In this document: piece by piece, positions 46,861 through 56,525 of the stretch
How positions within the stretch are numbered: position 1 is the first letter of the stretch
Layout: every line of letters begins with the position of its first letter
Assembly: GCF_021117295.1 (NCBI RefSeq)
Contig: NZ_CP088247.1
Coordinates: forward strand, 1,265,501-1,329,500
DNA from: Methylorubrum sp. B1-46
GTDB lineage: Bacteria; Pseudomonadota; Alphaproteobacteria; Rhizobiales; Beijerinckiaceae
DNA: 64,000 nucleotides
Direction of reading: 5' to 3'
Notes under the pieces: generated by a model
Told to the model about the DNA's origin: nothing
The model's database searches: none
What the model saw: the letters and a program-made list of their open reading frames with translations, nothing else
Position numbers and translations under genes: made by a program

Positions 46861-47751
46861 ATGCCATCGTCCGAAATCGATGCGATCCGGGCCCGCCTCG
46901 CCGCCCATCCGAGGCCGGCCGACCTCGCCGCACGGCGGGTGCGGATCGATGGCCTCGGAGCCGGCTACGCGCTGCCGCCGGACGTGATCGTCGAACCGGT
47001 CGATGCGCACGGCGTGCCCGCGGAGTGGACGCGCACGCCCGCGGCTCGAAGCGACCATGTCGTGCTGTTCCTGCACGGGGGCGGCTACGTCTCCGGCTCC
47101 CTGACGAGCCATCGCCACATGGTGGCGCAGGCCGGGCGCGAGGCCGGTGCGCGCACCCTCGCGCTCGACTATCGGCTCGCGCCCGAGCACCCGTTTCCGG
47201 CCGCCCTCGAGGATGCCCTGGCCGGATACCGGTTCCTGCTCGATACCGGCATCGCACCGGCACGAATCGCGTTCGCAGGGGAGAGCGCGGGAGGCGGCCT
47301 CGCGCTGGCGACGGCCCTGTCGCTGCGGGAGGCGGGACGGCCGCTGCCGGGTTGCCTGTGGCTCAGTTCACCCTGGACCGACCTCGCCCTGACCGGTGCC
47401 AGCCTGGAGACCAAGGCCGCCGTCGACCCGCTGCTGAGCCGGGCCTACCTGTCCGAACTGGCGAACCTGTACCTCAACGGCGCCGATGCGCGCGGGCCAC
47501 TCGTCTCGCCGATCTACGCCGACCTTGCCGGATTACCGCCGATGCTGATCCAGGTCGGCTCGGCCGAGACCCTTCTCGACGACGCGGTTCGACTGGCCGC
47601 CGGTGCGGGGGGCGCGGACGTTTCCGTGCATCTCGAGATCTGGCCGGCCATGATCCATGCCTGGCATCTCTTTTACCAGGAGGTCGCGGAGGGTCGGCGC
47701 TCGCTGGCCGCGGCGGGGGCCTTCATCAGGGCTCATCTCGACGGTGCTTGA
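46861..47751 (+). CDS. Alpha/beta-hydrolase, hormone-sensitive-lipase family
   Basis: A 296-aa esterase. 'VVLFLHGGGYVSGSLTSHR' forms the oxyanion hole (HGGG), 'IAFAGESAGGGLALATAL' holds the nucleophile Ser (GESAG), 'VGSAETLLDDAVRL' the Asp and 'WPAMIHAWHLFY' the His. This HSL (family IV) set hydrolyses short-chain esters. No signal peptide, so cytoplasmic. It stands alone, 349 bases from purC on the other strand. The physiological substrate is unknown. Confidence 0.85.
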   Translation: MPSSEIDAIRARLAAHPRPADLAARRVRIDGLGAGYALPPDVIVEPVDAHGVPAEWTRTPAARSDHVVLFLHGGGYVSGSLTSHRHMVAQAGREAGARTLALDYRLAPEHPFPAALEDALAGYRFLLDTGIAPARIAFAGESAGGGLALATALSLREAGRPLPGCLWLSSPWTDLALTGASLETKAAVDPLLSRAYLSELANLYLNGADARGPLVSPIYADLAGLPPMLIQVGSAETLLDDAVRLAAGAGGADVSVHLEIWPAMIHAWHLFYQEVAEGRRSLAAAGAFIRAHLDGA

Positions 47752-47910
47752 GTAGGCGGGGTGTCGAGGCGGACGCGATCCGAGATCCGCATCCGATCCG
47801 CGGGCGCCGGGGCGGCGTCCTCAGGCTCCTGTTTCGACGCGCACGCTCTGGCCCAACCGGGCTCGGCTTCGTCGGGAGGAGATCTCCGGCTCGGGCCGCC
47901 GGTTGAGCGG

Positions 47911-48111
47911 CTACTCGCCTCGGACCTGACGCTGATCGCGCTCCAATTGCTGCAGCAACTCCGCCAAGCGTGGATCGAGCACCTCGTCGAGCACGGGTTC
48001 ATACAACGCCTCCAATTGTCGCCCGAGCCGCAGCCGCGTGCGGGCATCGAGGATCGGCGTCTGCTCGACCGCGGGCGCCGATGGCGGGTTCACATCAGGA
48101 TTGGCGTTCAT
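47911..48111 (-). CDS. NepR-like anti-sigma factor (orphan)
   Basis: A 66-aa protein. Its C-terminal half 'RTRLRLGRQLEALYEPVLDE' followed by VLDPRLAELLQQLERD follows the NepR pattern of two amphipathic helices with a 'LxxLYxxVL...DPRLxxLLxxLE' core. NepR binds the general-stress sigma factor EcfG and is released by PhyR. The usual neighbours phyR and ecfG are not here. The ATG at 48111 has no strong ribosome site, and an upstream start (48213) would add 34 low-complexity residues. The assignment rests on pattern alone. Confidence 0.5.
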   Translation of the reverse strand: MNANPDVNPPSAPAVEQTPILDARTRLRLGRQLEALYEPVLDEVLDPRLAELLQQLERDQRQVRGE

Positions 48112-48633
48112 CGGGGATTGGCACTCGACGCTCGCAGGGGACGGCTGCAGGAAGCCTTGATCGATCTCAACGCTTGAACCGGGTTTTGGACCAACGAGGG
48201 CAGGTGCCGGCATTCGATCCGCGAGGCACGCCCGGCTGATGGGTGTTTGGCCGTTGATGCCGCCATGCGGGCGCTACCGGTTATAGCGGATCAGGAAAGG
48301 TGAGGTGGCGGCCGAGCGCAATTGCATCTTGCCTGATGATGTGCGCCGCCCATCCGAGGGCATCCCGAAAAGGCCACATCCCCGGTGATGCGTGCATAAT
48401 ACGCCCAGCGCGCTTGCGTCGCAGAGATTTATAATTCAAAAATCCGAGTGGCTGTCGGCTCAGGTGCAGCTGCGCCCGTCGCGTTATCAAAGTCGCTGGT
48501 TGTTGCTGCCGGTTGGTGTGTCGGACCACGAACGGCCCGAGCAACGCCGTCGGGGGGCGAACGGTGCAGCCGTCTGGTCCTCGAACCAAAAAACAGGCCG
48601 CGTGCCGAAACGTGCGCCGCGAGAGGAGACGCT
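48112..48633 (+). promoter_or_regulatory. Control region before the second tricarboxylate transporter
   Basis: About 520 bases without a convincing gene. It contains a consensus -10 box TATAAT (48430-48435) but no good -35 box 16-18 bases upstream, GCATAATAC at 48394, and an excellent ribosome site GAGAGGAG (48621-48628) before the ATG at 48634. The leader from that box would be about 190 bases long. Confidence 0.4.
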
Positions 48634-49620
48634 ATGAGAGTTGCCGTGCGGGCCGCGATCGCGGCCCTGTTGTTGTCTGCTGCCCCGGCCCAGGCTTGGG
48701 AACCGACGAAGCCGATCGAGATCATCGTCCCCTTCCCGCCCGGCGGATCGTCCGACCAGATGGCGCGCACGATCCAGGGGGCAATTCAGAAGAACAACCT
48801 CGTCAAGCAGCCGATCATCATCGTGAACAAGCCCGCCGCAGCGGGCGGCGAGGCGATGCTCGATATCCAGAAATCGGCCGGCGACCCCCACAAGCTCATC
48901 ACCACGTCGAGCGGCATCTACATGACGCCTCTCTCCACCAAGCTTCCGGTGAGCTGGAAGGATTTCACCCCGATCGCGATGATGGCGCAGGATGCCTTCG
49001 TGCTCTGGGTCAACAGCGAGAAGCCCTACAAGACGGCCGGTGAATTCTTCGAGGCTGCCAAGGCCGCCAAGCCGCCGCTCAAGACCGGCGGCAATGGCTC
49101 GAAGCGCGAGGATCACCTGATCTCCGTGACGATGGAGCAGGCAACGGGCACGAAGATCACCTACGTGCCCTACCAGGGCGGTGGCCCGGCCTCCGTGCAG
49201 CTCGCCGGCGGCCATATCGATGCCAACATGAACAACCCGGCCGAAGAGGTCGCCAACTGGCGCTCCGGCGCGGTGAAGCCGCTCTGTGCCTTCTCCGACA
49301 AGCCGATCGAGTACACGCAGAAGGTCACCGCCGAGATGGCGTGGTCCGACATCCCGACCTGCCAGTCGCAGGGCGTGAACGTCACCTATCAGATGCTGCG
49401 CGGCATGTTCATGCCCGGCAAGGTCACTCCGGAGCAGCAGGCCTTCTACGTCGAGCTGTTCAGGAAGGTCACCGAGACCCCGGACTGGAAGTCTTATCTC
49501 GAGCGCAATGCGCTGGTGCCCGATTTCCGCTCCGGCCAGAGCTTCGTCGACTTCCTCACAGAGGACGAGCGCAAGCACAAGGAGCTGATGACCAAGGCCG
49601 GGTTCATCGCGGCGAACTGA
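48634..49620 (+). CDS. tctC: Tripartite tricarboxylate transporter substrate-binding protein (second system)
   Basis: A 328-aa Bug-family protein with a signal peptide (VRAAIAALLLSAAPAQA, cleavage after residue 21). 'PTKPIEIIVPFPPGGSSDQM' and 'IIIVNKPAAAGGEAMLDI' are the family marks, while 'GGNGSKREDHLISVTME' and 'VPYQGGGPASVQLAGGHIDA' form the ligand loops. It differs clearly from the first-system protein, so the two carry different ligands. It leads the operon tctC-tctB-tctA, the reverse of the order in the first system. Confidence 0.88.
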   Translation: MRVAVRAAIAALLLSAAPAQAWEPTKPIEIIVPFPPGGSSDQMARTIQGAIQKNNLVKQPIIIVNKPAAAGGEAMLDIQKSAGDPHKLITTSSGIYMTPLSTKLPVSWKDFTPIAMMAQDAFVLWVNSEKPYKTAGEFFEAAKAAKPPLKTGGNGSKREDHLISVTMEQATGTKITYVPYQGGGPASVQLAGGHIDANMNNPAEEVANWRSGAVKPLCAFSDKPIEYTQKVTAEMAWSDIPTCQSQGVNVTYQMLRGMFMPGKVTPEQQAFYVELFRKVTETPDWKSYLERNALVPDFRSGQSFVDFLTEDERKHKELMTKAGFIAAN

Positions 49621-49701
49621 GCCCGCGCCCGGCTGCGGTGCTGGCCGTTTCGTCGAAGGGCGGCGCGGCCGAGGCGAACACCTGTTCAGGAACTGCCCGA
49701 C

Positions 49702-50199
49702 ATGACCGAAGCCTCTCCCCCGCTCCCCGAGCGCGGCCTGTCGCGCCGCGCCGTCGAGATCGTCGTGGCGCTGCTGCTGCTCGGCCTTGCCGGGCTGGCC
49801 CTGTGGGATTCCTACGGGCGGGGTGCGGGCTGGGACAACGGGCCGGAAAACGGCTTCTTCCCGGCCCGCGTCGCCGCAATCTTGGGCGTCGCGGCCATCG
49901 CCGCCCTCGTGAGCGCCCTGCGGCGGGAGGACAGCATCTTCGTCACCTACAGCCAGCTCCGGCTGGTGGCCCAGGTCTTCGTGCCGCTGTTCCTCTACCT
50001 GCTGGGGATCGCCTTCCTCGGCATCTACCTGTCCTCGGCCCTGTTCATGGCCCTGTTCATGGTCACGCTCGGCGCCTTCCGCTGGTGGCAGACGGCGCTC
50101 GCCACCGTGCTCGTGCCGCTCGTCATCTTCTGGGTGTTCGAGCAACAGTTCCGGGTTCCGCTGCCGAAGGGACCGATCGAAGCCTTCCTCGGCTACTGA
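49702..50199 (+). CDS. tctB: Tripartite tricarboxylate transporter small permease (second system)
   Basis: A 165-aa TctB family protein with four membrane segments ('AVEIVVALLLLGLAGLALWD', 'ARVAAILGVAAIAALVSAL', 'QVFVPLFLYLLGIAFLGIYL', 'TALATVLVPLVIFWVFEQQF'). It lies 81 bases after tctC and 30 bases before tctA. Confidence 0.82.
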   Translation: MTEASPPLPERGLSRRAVEIVVALLLLGLAGLALWDSYGRGAGWDNGPENGFFPARVAAILGVAAIAALVSALRREDSIFVTYSQLRLVAQVFVPLFLYLLGIAFLGIYLSSALFMALFMVTLGAFRWWQTALATVLVPLVIFWVFEQQFRVPLPKGPIEAFLGY

Positions 50200-50229
50200 C
50201 CTGACCGGCCTGCGGCGGAGAGTATTTCC

Positions 50230-51756
50230 ATGGACGACCTCAACCAGCTCCTGCTCGGCTTCCAGGTCGCGCTGACGTGGCACAACATCCTGTTCATGGT
50301 GGTGGGCGTGCTGCTCGGCATCGTGGTGGGCGTGCTTCCGGGTCTCGGCGGCCCCAACGGCGTCGCGATCCTCCTGCCGCTGACTTTCGGCATGGACCCG
50401 ACCTCAGCGATCATCCTCCTGTCGTCGATCTACTGGGGCGCCCTGTTCGGCGGCGCGATCACCTCGATCCTGTTCAACATCCCCGGCGAGGCGTGGTCGG
50501 TCGCCACCACCTTCGACGGTTACCCTCTGGCGCAGAAGGGGCGGGCCGGCGAGGCCTTGACGGCGGCCTTCACCGCCTCCTTCATCGGGGCGCTCTCGGG
50601 CGTGGTGCTCATCACCTTCGTGGCGCCGCTGGTCGCCAAGTTCGCCCTGCGCTTCGGCCCGGCCGAGTTCTTCGGCGTCTTCTTCCTCACCTTCTGCTCG
50701 TTCATCGGCATGGGCCGGGAGAACAAGGCCAAGATCATCGTGTCCCTGGCACTGGGCTTCCTGCTCGCGGCAGTCGGCCTCGACACCATCTCGGGCGATC
50801 TGCGCCTGACCTTCGGCACGCCCGAGCTGATGAAGGGCTTCGACTTTCTCGTCGTGGTGATCGGCCTGTTCGGCGTCTCCGAGATCCTGCTCACCATCGA
50901 GGAGGGCCTGCACTTCAAGGGCAAGCGGGCGGCCATGGATCTCGGCGTGGTCCTGCGCACCTGGGCCTCGCTGCCGCGCTACTGGGCGACGCTGATCCGC
51001 TCCTCGGTCGTGGGCATGTGGATGGGCGTCACCCCGGGCGGCGCGATCGCGGCCTCGTTCATGGGCTACGGCCTCGCCAAGCGCTTCTCCCGCCAGCCCG
51101 AGGAGTTCGGGCGCGGCGATATCGAGGGCGTGCTGGCCCCCGAGACCGCGGCCCACGCCGCCGGCACCTCGGCGCTCCTGCCGATGCTGGCCCTCGGCAT
51201 CCCCGGCTCGGCCACCGCGGCGGTGCTGCTCGGCGGCCTGATGATCTGGGGCCTGCAGCCCGGCCCGCTGCTCTTCGTCGAGAAGAAGGAGTTCGTCTGG
51301 GGCCTGATCGCCTCGATGTATCTCGGCAACCTCGCCGGCCTCCTGATCGTGCTCGCGACCGTGCCGGTCTTCGCCGCGATCATGCGCATCCCCTTCGCGC
51401 TGGTCGCACCGATCATCCTCGTCGTCTGCGCCATCGGCGCCTTCACGGTCGAATCCTCGCGCTTCGACATTTGGCTGATGCTGATCTTCGGAGTGGTCGG
51501 TTACGTCTTCAAGAAGCTCGACTATCCGCTCGCCCCCCTCGTGCTCGCGCTCGTCCTCGGCGATCGCGCCGAGGACGCGTTCCGCCAAGCCTTGCTCGGC
51601 TCGGGCGGGGACCTGTCCGTCTTCTTCTCGAACGGCCTCGTCTCGAGCCTGATGGTCCTCGGCCTGCTGCTCCTGTTCTGGGGGCCGCTCGGCGACCTGC
51701 GCAAACGGCTGGCGCGCAAGGCCGGCCTCACCCGGCCGGCCCCGGTCGCGCGTTGA
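50230..51756 (+). CDS. tctA: Tripartite tricarboxylate transporter large permease (second system)
   Basis: A 508-aa TctA family permease: 'LLGIVVGVLPGLGGPNGVAI', 'YWGALFGGAITSILFNIPGE', 'GVTPGGAIAASFMGYGLAKR' and 'ALLPMLALGIPGSATAAVLL', with about twelve membrane segments. GGAGAGTATTTCC precedes the ATG. It is distant from the first-system tctA apart from these family signatures. The operon ends here and decayed DNA follows. Confidence 0.9.
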   Translation: MDDLNQLLLGFQVALTWHNILFMVVGVLLGIVVGVLPGLGGPNGVAILLPLTFGMDPTSAIILLSSIYWGALFGGAITSILFNIPGEAWSVATTFDGYPLAQKGRAGEALTAAFTASFIGALSGVVLITFVAPLVAKFALRFGPAEFFGVFFLTFCSFIGMGRENKAKIIVSLALGFLLAAVGLDTISGDLRLTFGTPELMKGFDFLVVVIGLFGVSEILLTIEEGLHFKGKRAAMDLGVVLRTWASLPRYWATLIRSSVVGMWMGVTPGGAIAASFMGYGLAKRFSRQPEEFGRGDIEGVLAPETAAHAAGTSALLPMLALGIPGSATAAVLLGGLMIWGLQPGPLLFVEKKEFVWGLIASMYLGNLAGLLIVLATVPVFAAIMRIPFALVAPIILVVCAIGAFTVESSRFDIWLMLIFGVVGYVFKKLDYPLAPLVLALVLGDRAEDAFRQALLGSGGDLSVFFSNGLVSSLMVLGLLLLFWGPLGDLRKRLARKAGLTRPAPVAR

Positions 51757-51956
51757 GATGCAACCAGGCCTTCGAGAGCCAATGCGGCGTCGTGGAGCAG
51801 CGGCTGGACGAAGATCGCGGCCTTCGCGACGACGCATCTCGACCCTGAAGCTCGCCCCGGCTCAGCTTCTCCTTGCATACGAGATTGCCTACGGGTCTGC
51901 GATGCCTGCACTTTGTGCTGGCCTCATGCGTGCCCATGCTCTTGACCTGCAAGGGC

Positions 51957-52290
51957 TCAAAGAGCCTCGTAAGGCTGAGCCGGCCCAAGCAAGACTCTGT
52001 CAGCCCCTGGCGAACCTTCTGTGAGTCGAGCGCTGGCTTGCTGAGGGACGCGCGAGCCTCGAATGCATCGATGATGGTGTTTATCAGCTCGGCCTCAAGG
52101 GTGGCGAATTGTCGAATTGAGCCTTGGTGTTGTTGGCAACCTGCGTCACGAGAGCCTCGGACTCGAGCATTATGTCCCGAAGCGTCGTTACGTAGCTCAA
52201 CTGGTCGCCGTCGGTCGTGTCGACGCCGAACAGGTCATTCACGCGTGCGATGATCTCGGCGAGGAGCGCCTTTCCCTTCTCCTGCACCGA
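51957..52290 (-). pseudogene. hsdR: C-terminal remnant of type I restriction enzyme HsdR
   Basis: The minus strand reads 'KALLAEIIARVNDLFGVDTT', 'LESEALVTQVANNTKAQFDN', then after a frameshift near 52100 'LEAELINTIIDAFEARASLS' and 'DSQKVRQGLTE', and after a second one near 51985 'LLGPAQPYEAL' with a stop at 51957. This is the conserved end of HsdR, the motor/nuclease subunit. The rest of the gene and hsdM/hsdS are absent, so it is the scar of a lost restriction system. Confidence 0.75.
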
Positions 52291-52404
52291 GCCCGATCCC
52301 GGTCATCGGCGTCAGTTTCGTCTCGTCGCAGCCCGAGACATCGGCCGGCGCTGCCCTCATTCTTGAGGCTGTGGTGGGTCAACGTCACCTTCGAGAGATC
52401 GTCC

Positions 52405-52750
52405 CCTTCTCGCTCGGGCCCGAAGTCGAGCAGTGGACCGCGCTGACCGGCGTGTTCGACGACGGCCGCATCGCGCTCGACAACAACCCGGTCGAGCGGG
52501 CGCTACGGTCGGGCGTAAGAACAACCTCTTCGCCGGATCCGACCGCAGCGCCGAGCGCGCGGCGGCCTTCTACACCCTGATCGAGAGCGCCAAGCTCAAC
52601 GGCCTCGACAGCCTGGCCTACCTGCGCGACGTGCTTACCCGTATCGCCGATCATCCGGCCAGGCGGTTGGCCGACCTGCTGCCCTGGAATTGGACGCCAG
52701 TCGCTCAAGCCGCCCGATCATCAGGCCCTCCGCCGACCGCATACTTCTGA
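52405..52750 (+). pseudogene. IS66-family TnpC C-terminal remnant
   Basis: 'FDDGRIALDNNPVERALR' is followed, after a frameshift near 52510, by 'GRKNNLFAGSDRSAERAAAF', 'YTLIESAKLNGLDSLAYLRD' and 'VLTRIADHPARRLADLLPWN', the C-terminal end of the IS66 transposase. The upstream part of the element is missing, so it is inactive. It marks the border of the glycosyltransferase island. Confidence 0.8.
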
Positions 52751-52885
52751 ACGGGGTCTCAGACCGCTATCCCAAAAAAGCCTCTACCTCCGAGTCGTAA
52801 CCCGACTTCTGCAGCCGTTGCTGCAGCTCGCGCTTCAGAGTGCACAACGCCTTCGACAATCATGCCGCCAGCCGCAGGGATCCGG

Positions 52886-55800
52886 TCAGGCGTCGCCGCC
52901 CTCTGGTTCCGTTCTGGACAGAGGCTGCGCGGCGACCTCACGATAAAGTGCCACATAGGCGCCGCCTACCTGTTCCGCCGTGGGTAAGTCGAGTTGCGTG
53001 GCCTTATGCTTGCGGTAGCGGTTTGGGTTCGCGTCGAGCTTCCGCAGAACGTTCAGCAAGCCTAACACGTTCGACACGTCAATTACGAACCCGTTCACAC
53101 CTTCCTTGACGCATTCACTGAGCGCGCCGCGATCCGACACGACGACCCATTTTCCGAGGGAGATCGCTTCTCTGACGACGAGGCCGAAGCTCTCGACGCA
53201 GATCGATGGCGCGAGGACTACATTCAATTGTCCATAGAGATCCGCAATGCGCGCCTGCTTGATCTTGCCGATGATCGTAACTTCGTTCTCGCCCCAGTTC
53301 TCCCTACGGATCTGTCCCTCGATCACGGCGTGATCGACCAGGGTAAAGCGTAAGTTCGGGAACGTGGAGTGGCAAAGTACTTGGTGGAGCAGATCGCTTC
53401 CCTTTGCCAAACCGAGGCCACCGAGCAGGCCAATGGCTAATGGCCCGACCGCTGGCCCGTCCGTCGCATGAAACTGCGTTACAGGATTGGCGATGACGTC
53501 GACCCTCACTCCGATCCGCTCCCGATAGAGCCTCGCGAAGTAATCGGACACGCTGATGATCCTGTCGACCGATGCGAGCGCCTGCCTCAGTCGCAGGAGC
53601 CGGTTCGGATCCCCCCATACGCCGCCCTGCTCAACGAGCGTCCCATCCGGCCGGACCAGAAATTGATTGTCCGACACCCACCAGCCGTCATGAACCGTGA
53701 CGATCGTAGGAATGCCGCGCTCGCGCGTCTCGTCGAGCAGACTCGCCGTGAGGTTCTGTATGCAGTGGAAATGGACGACGTCCGGTTTAAACCGGTCCAA
53801 GAATTCCACGAATGCGGCCCGCGACAGCCCATCGTCCTCCGCGGCGCCTTGGCTCCGGGTGCTCGGCGCGACCAAGGTGACATCGCAGCCCAAAGCTGCG
53901 TAGCGCTCATGCGCGCCCTCGTAGCCTGCATGGGCGAGCGAGCCAAACACCTCAACCAAGCACCCCTGCCGGCCTAGTTCCTGCGCGAGGGTCTCAACGA
54001 TGCGGGTCGCGCCGCCGATTGTCTGCGGGGCAAAGTAGACGTTGACTTGCGCGACCTTGAGCTTGTCGGTCCGCGCTTTGCACTGCTCCGGTTGGAATTC
54101 CGCCAGACGGGTCGCTAGCGCGCTGCCCATCGTCTCTTCGTTGTACTTCGCCGTCACGGTGCGTTGCGCCGCGGCAGCCATGGCGCGTCGGACGGACGCG
54201 TCGCGCACGAGTTTGTTGAGAGCGTCGTACCATTCGGCCTGGTTCGAGGCGAGCAGCCCGTCGACCCCTTCGTGCACAACGTCCTCGTAGTTGCTCGACC
54301 GGCTCACAACCGACGGCACGCCGACCAGTGCTGCCTCCATCCATTTTATCTCGCTCTTGGCGTCAGCGAAGGCCGATCCGTCGAGTGGTGCAATGTTGAT
54401 GTCGGCGCGCGCAAGTACCTTAAGGTAATCGCGGAATACCGCGATCGGTTCGGCGCGCTTCACGCGCGCTCCGAATGATTCGAAGCTCTTATCGAGAGTT
54501 AATGGCCCAACAATCTGCAGGTCGACCGAGGGATGGCGCTGCATGATGGCGACAATCGCCTGTGCCGCGCCATTGTAAAAGTTGCCCGTGTGACTGCGGC
54601 TGCCGCTTCCATAGAAGATCGTAATTCGGCCCGGATGCGGCGCGTGCCGGGTCTCTGCTTGCACCGGCGCGTAGTCCGCCTCAAGGAACCCGTTGCGGTG
54701 CGTGAAGGCAATGCCGGTGCGAACGAGCTTGGCCAGTTCGTTCGTGATTTTCTCCGTGGATCCGATTCCGTAGCTGCATGCACGCGCCGCGCCAGCGAGG
54801 AGGATCGGATCGAGCACGAACCTGCCCCATTCCTCCTTCGTCACCAGTCCGCCCATGCTCTCGAGCGGCGGCGGATAATTATCGGGATCGATGATAAGGT
54901 CATCGACCTCGTATATCGTCTGAATTCCAAGCCGATTGCAGTATTCAATGAGTTCGTAGATCTCCGGCGCCCCGGGCACACGGAAGAAAATTACGCTTCC
55001 AAATCTCGAAGCCTGATCGCGAAGGCGCCTTGGATCATTCGCATCAAACCATTGTGCTTCGATACCGTTGGCGGCCAGTTGCTGCAGCTTGTGATCAACC
55101 CGATAGCGAAAGCATTGCCGCGGTTCCGTGAACGCGAAGATTGCTACACGCTTCGATGACACGGCTTGTGTGACGACGGGACCGAGGGAGAAAGAGACTG
55201 CCTTCTGCGCGCTTGAAGCCAAAATATGACGAGTCAGTTCGCGAGCCTCCTCAACCTGTCGGCCAGCGGCCATCTTCACGAGCATTCCATGCTCGCGAGC
55301 AAACAGCCGCTTTGCGTAGCTCATGCCGATCGGCCGGAGATGATACATATCGGGCACGACCATCAGAACGTTGCCGAGCAGCGTCAGCGCACGTTCAAAG
55401 TCACCGAATGAGGCTAAAATGTCGGCCGCGTTGACAGCTGGCCCGACTGCTTCCGAGTCGTGCGCTAGAACGGCTTCATAGAGCTTCAGCGCCCCGTAAC
55501 GTTCGCCTGATTGCAGCTTCAGATCAGCAAGAGCACCTAAAGCTTCCGTGTCCACCGGGCACTTGTGAGCTCGGATCTCCAGGCAGAAAATCGCTTTGTC
55601 TATCGCTCCTCTACTTACGAAGTATCGCGCTATTGTACCGATATCCAAAAAGTTGATATCAATGCTTGCTAGCATCGATTGAAATTCTTCGGCGGAACTT
55701 GATAGAAAAGACAAAAACGCACGGTAATCAGCCGCTCTGTGCGCATACTTATCATTCGAAAGTGTCGACGAAAAGTAGCGGGGCAGCGACCCTGAATAGC

Positions 55801-56170
55801 CGACACTTCCGAGATAAGCCTGAGCCGAGGCGAGGCGGTTTTCACCCAGTCCGTAGATCAGCCAGTGCTTGTAAGCCGCTTCATCTGGCAGGTGCACAAG
55901 ATCTGGGTATAGATCACGATAAAATACAGGGTCAAAGCTAATCCCTGGATTGAAGCGTCTAAGACTTTTGTACCCGATTGTCCGAAAATGCTCTTCGGTC
56001 GCATCTGACAAACTTAAGTCTGGATTTAACGCAAAATAACTTTGCTTCGAAAAGTAATTCTGCCAAAGTCCGTCTCCGAGTTTTTCGTAAATGGCTTTGT
56101 TTGGAGGGCCCAACGCGTTTCTAAACGCCAATTTTATTTTTTTTATTCGTACTTTTATGGACTCGCTCAC
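52886..56170 (-). CDS. Tandem GT-B glycosyltransferase with TPR-like N-terminus
   Basis: A 1094-aa protein. Residues 1-120 contain 'FALNPDLSLSDATEEHF' and 'FDPVFYRDLYPDL...YKHWLIYGLGENR', modules frequent in surface-glycan enzymes. Residues 150-330 are TPR-like helices. Residues about 338-690 form a first GT-B module ('KRVAIFAFTEPRQCFRYRVD', 'GRITIFYGSGSRSHTGNFYN', 'NIAPLDGSAFADAKSEIKWM'). Residues about 700-1075 form a second, GT4-type module ('VNVYFAPQTIGGATRIVETL', 'TIVTVHDGWWVSDNQFLV', 'VLAPSICVESFGLVVREAIS' with the donor Glu). No signal peptide. The 5' end is AT-rich compared with the flanks, which points to transfer. Probably builds a surface polysaccharide or glycosylates a surface protein together with the 1869-aa protein. 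Confidence 0.8.
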   Translation of the reverse strand: MSESIKVRIKKIKLAFRNALGPPNKAIYEKLGDGLWQNYFSKQSYFALNPDLSLSDATEEHFRTIGYKSLRRFNPGISFDPVFYRDLYPDLVHLPDEAAYKHWLIYGLGENRLASAQAYLGSVGYSGSLPRYFSSTLSNDKYAHRAADYRAFLSFLSSSAEEFQSMLASIDINFLDIGTIARYFVSRGAIDKAIFCLEIRAHKCPVDTEALGALADLKLQSGERYGALKLYEAVLAHDSEAVGPAVNAADILASFGDFERALTLLGNVLMVVPDMYHLRPIGMSYAKRLFAREHGMLVKMAAGRQVEEARELTRHILASSAQKAVSFSLGPVVTQAVSSKRVAIFAFTEPRQCFRYRVDHKLQQLAANGIEAQWFDANDPRRLRDQASRFGSVIFFRVPGAPEIYELIEYCNRLGIQTIYEVDDLIIDPDNYPPPLESMGGLVTKEEWGRFVLDPILLAGAARACSYGIGSTEKITNELAKLVRTGIAFTHRNGFLEADYAPVQAETRHAPHPGRITIFYGSGSRSHTGNFYNGAAQAIVAIMQRHPSVDLQIVGPLTLDKSFESFGARVKRAEPIAVFRDYLKVLARADINIAPLDGSAFADAKSEIKWMEAALVGVPSVVSRSSNYEDVVHEGVDGLLASNQAEWYDALNKLVRDASVRRAMAAAAQRTVTAKYNEETMGSALATRLAEFQPEQCKARTDKLKVAQVNVYFAPQTIGGATRIVETLAQELGRQGCLVEVFGSLAHAGYEGAHERYAALGCDVTLVAPSTRSQGAAEDDGLSRAAFVEFLDRFKPDVVHFHCIQNLTASLLDETRERGIPTIVTVHDGWWVSDNQFLVRPDGTLVEQGGVWGDPNRLLRLRQALASVDRIISVSDYFARLYRERIGVRVDVIANPVTQFHATDGPAVGPLAIGLLGGLGLAKGSDLLHQVLCHSTFPNLRFTLVDHAVIEGQIRRENWGENEVTIIGKIKQARIADLYGQLNVVLAPSICVESFGLVVREAISLGKWVVVSDRGALSECVKEGVNGFVIDVSNVLGLLNVLRKLDANPNRYRKHKATQLDLPTAEQVGGAYVALYREVAAQPLSRTEPEGGDA

Positions 56171-56525
56171 GTTTATCTCTTTTATTTAATTTTAAAATTT
56201 GCGCGGACGATCAGAGAAATTGTCTGCATGCAAATACATTCGGGCGCGTACGGTCATGCAAATAGTGTCAAGCAATTGCCGCAGGATGCGTCGTCTCTAG
56301 CAGCGGTCATGGCTCCATGTCCATATGGCGCACGCGTGGCAGCCATGGTGGTTCGTGTGATCCCTCTTCAGGGCACCCCGCCGTGCCATTCGACCTCACC
56401 CGGTCACAAATCTCGGGATCGATGCATCCAGCAGGGCGAGTGCAGCCGGTCGGACACCTCGAAGTTCCCCTTCCGCTTGGCGCGGTGGCGTGATTCCCTG
56501 ACATTGTCGGTACGGGGAGGCTGGG
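56171..56525. other. AT-rich leader of the tandem glycosyltransferase gene
   Basis: 355 bases without a gene. The first 60 (56171-56230) are very AT-rich for this genome. CATGCAAATA occurs twice as a direct repeat (56227-56236 and 56255-56264), with starts 28 bases apart. The remainder is a transition into the IS5 remnant. Confidence 0.45.

Noticed and set aside
48430..48435. Firm promoter assignment at the TATAAT box before the second tctC
   Set aside because: No -35 box at 16-18 bases; kept only as a possible site in the control-region entry.
52084..52287. Independent 67-codon gene on the minus strand
   Set aside because: Its sequence is the HsdR C-terminal region, and the following frames continue the same protein after frameshifts, so it is a pseudogene piece.
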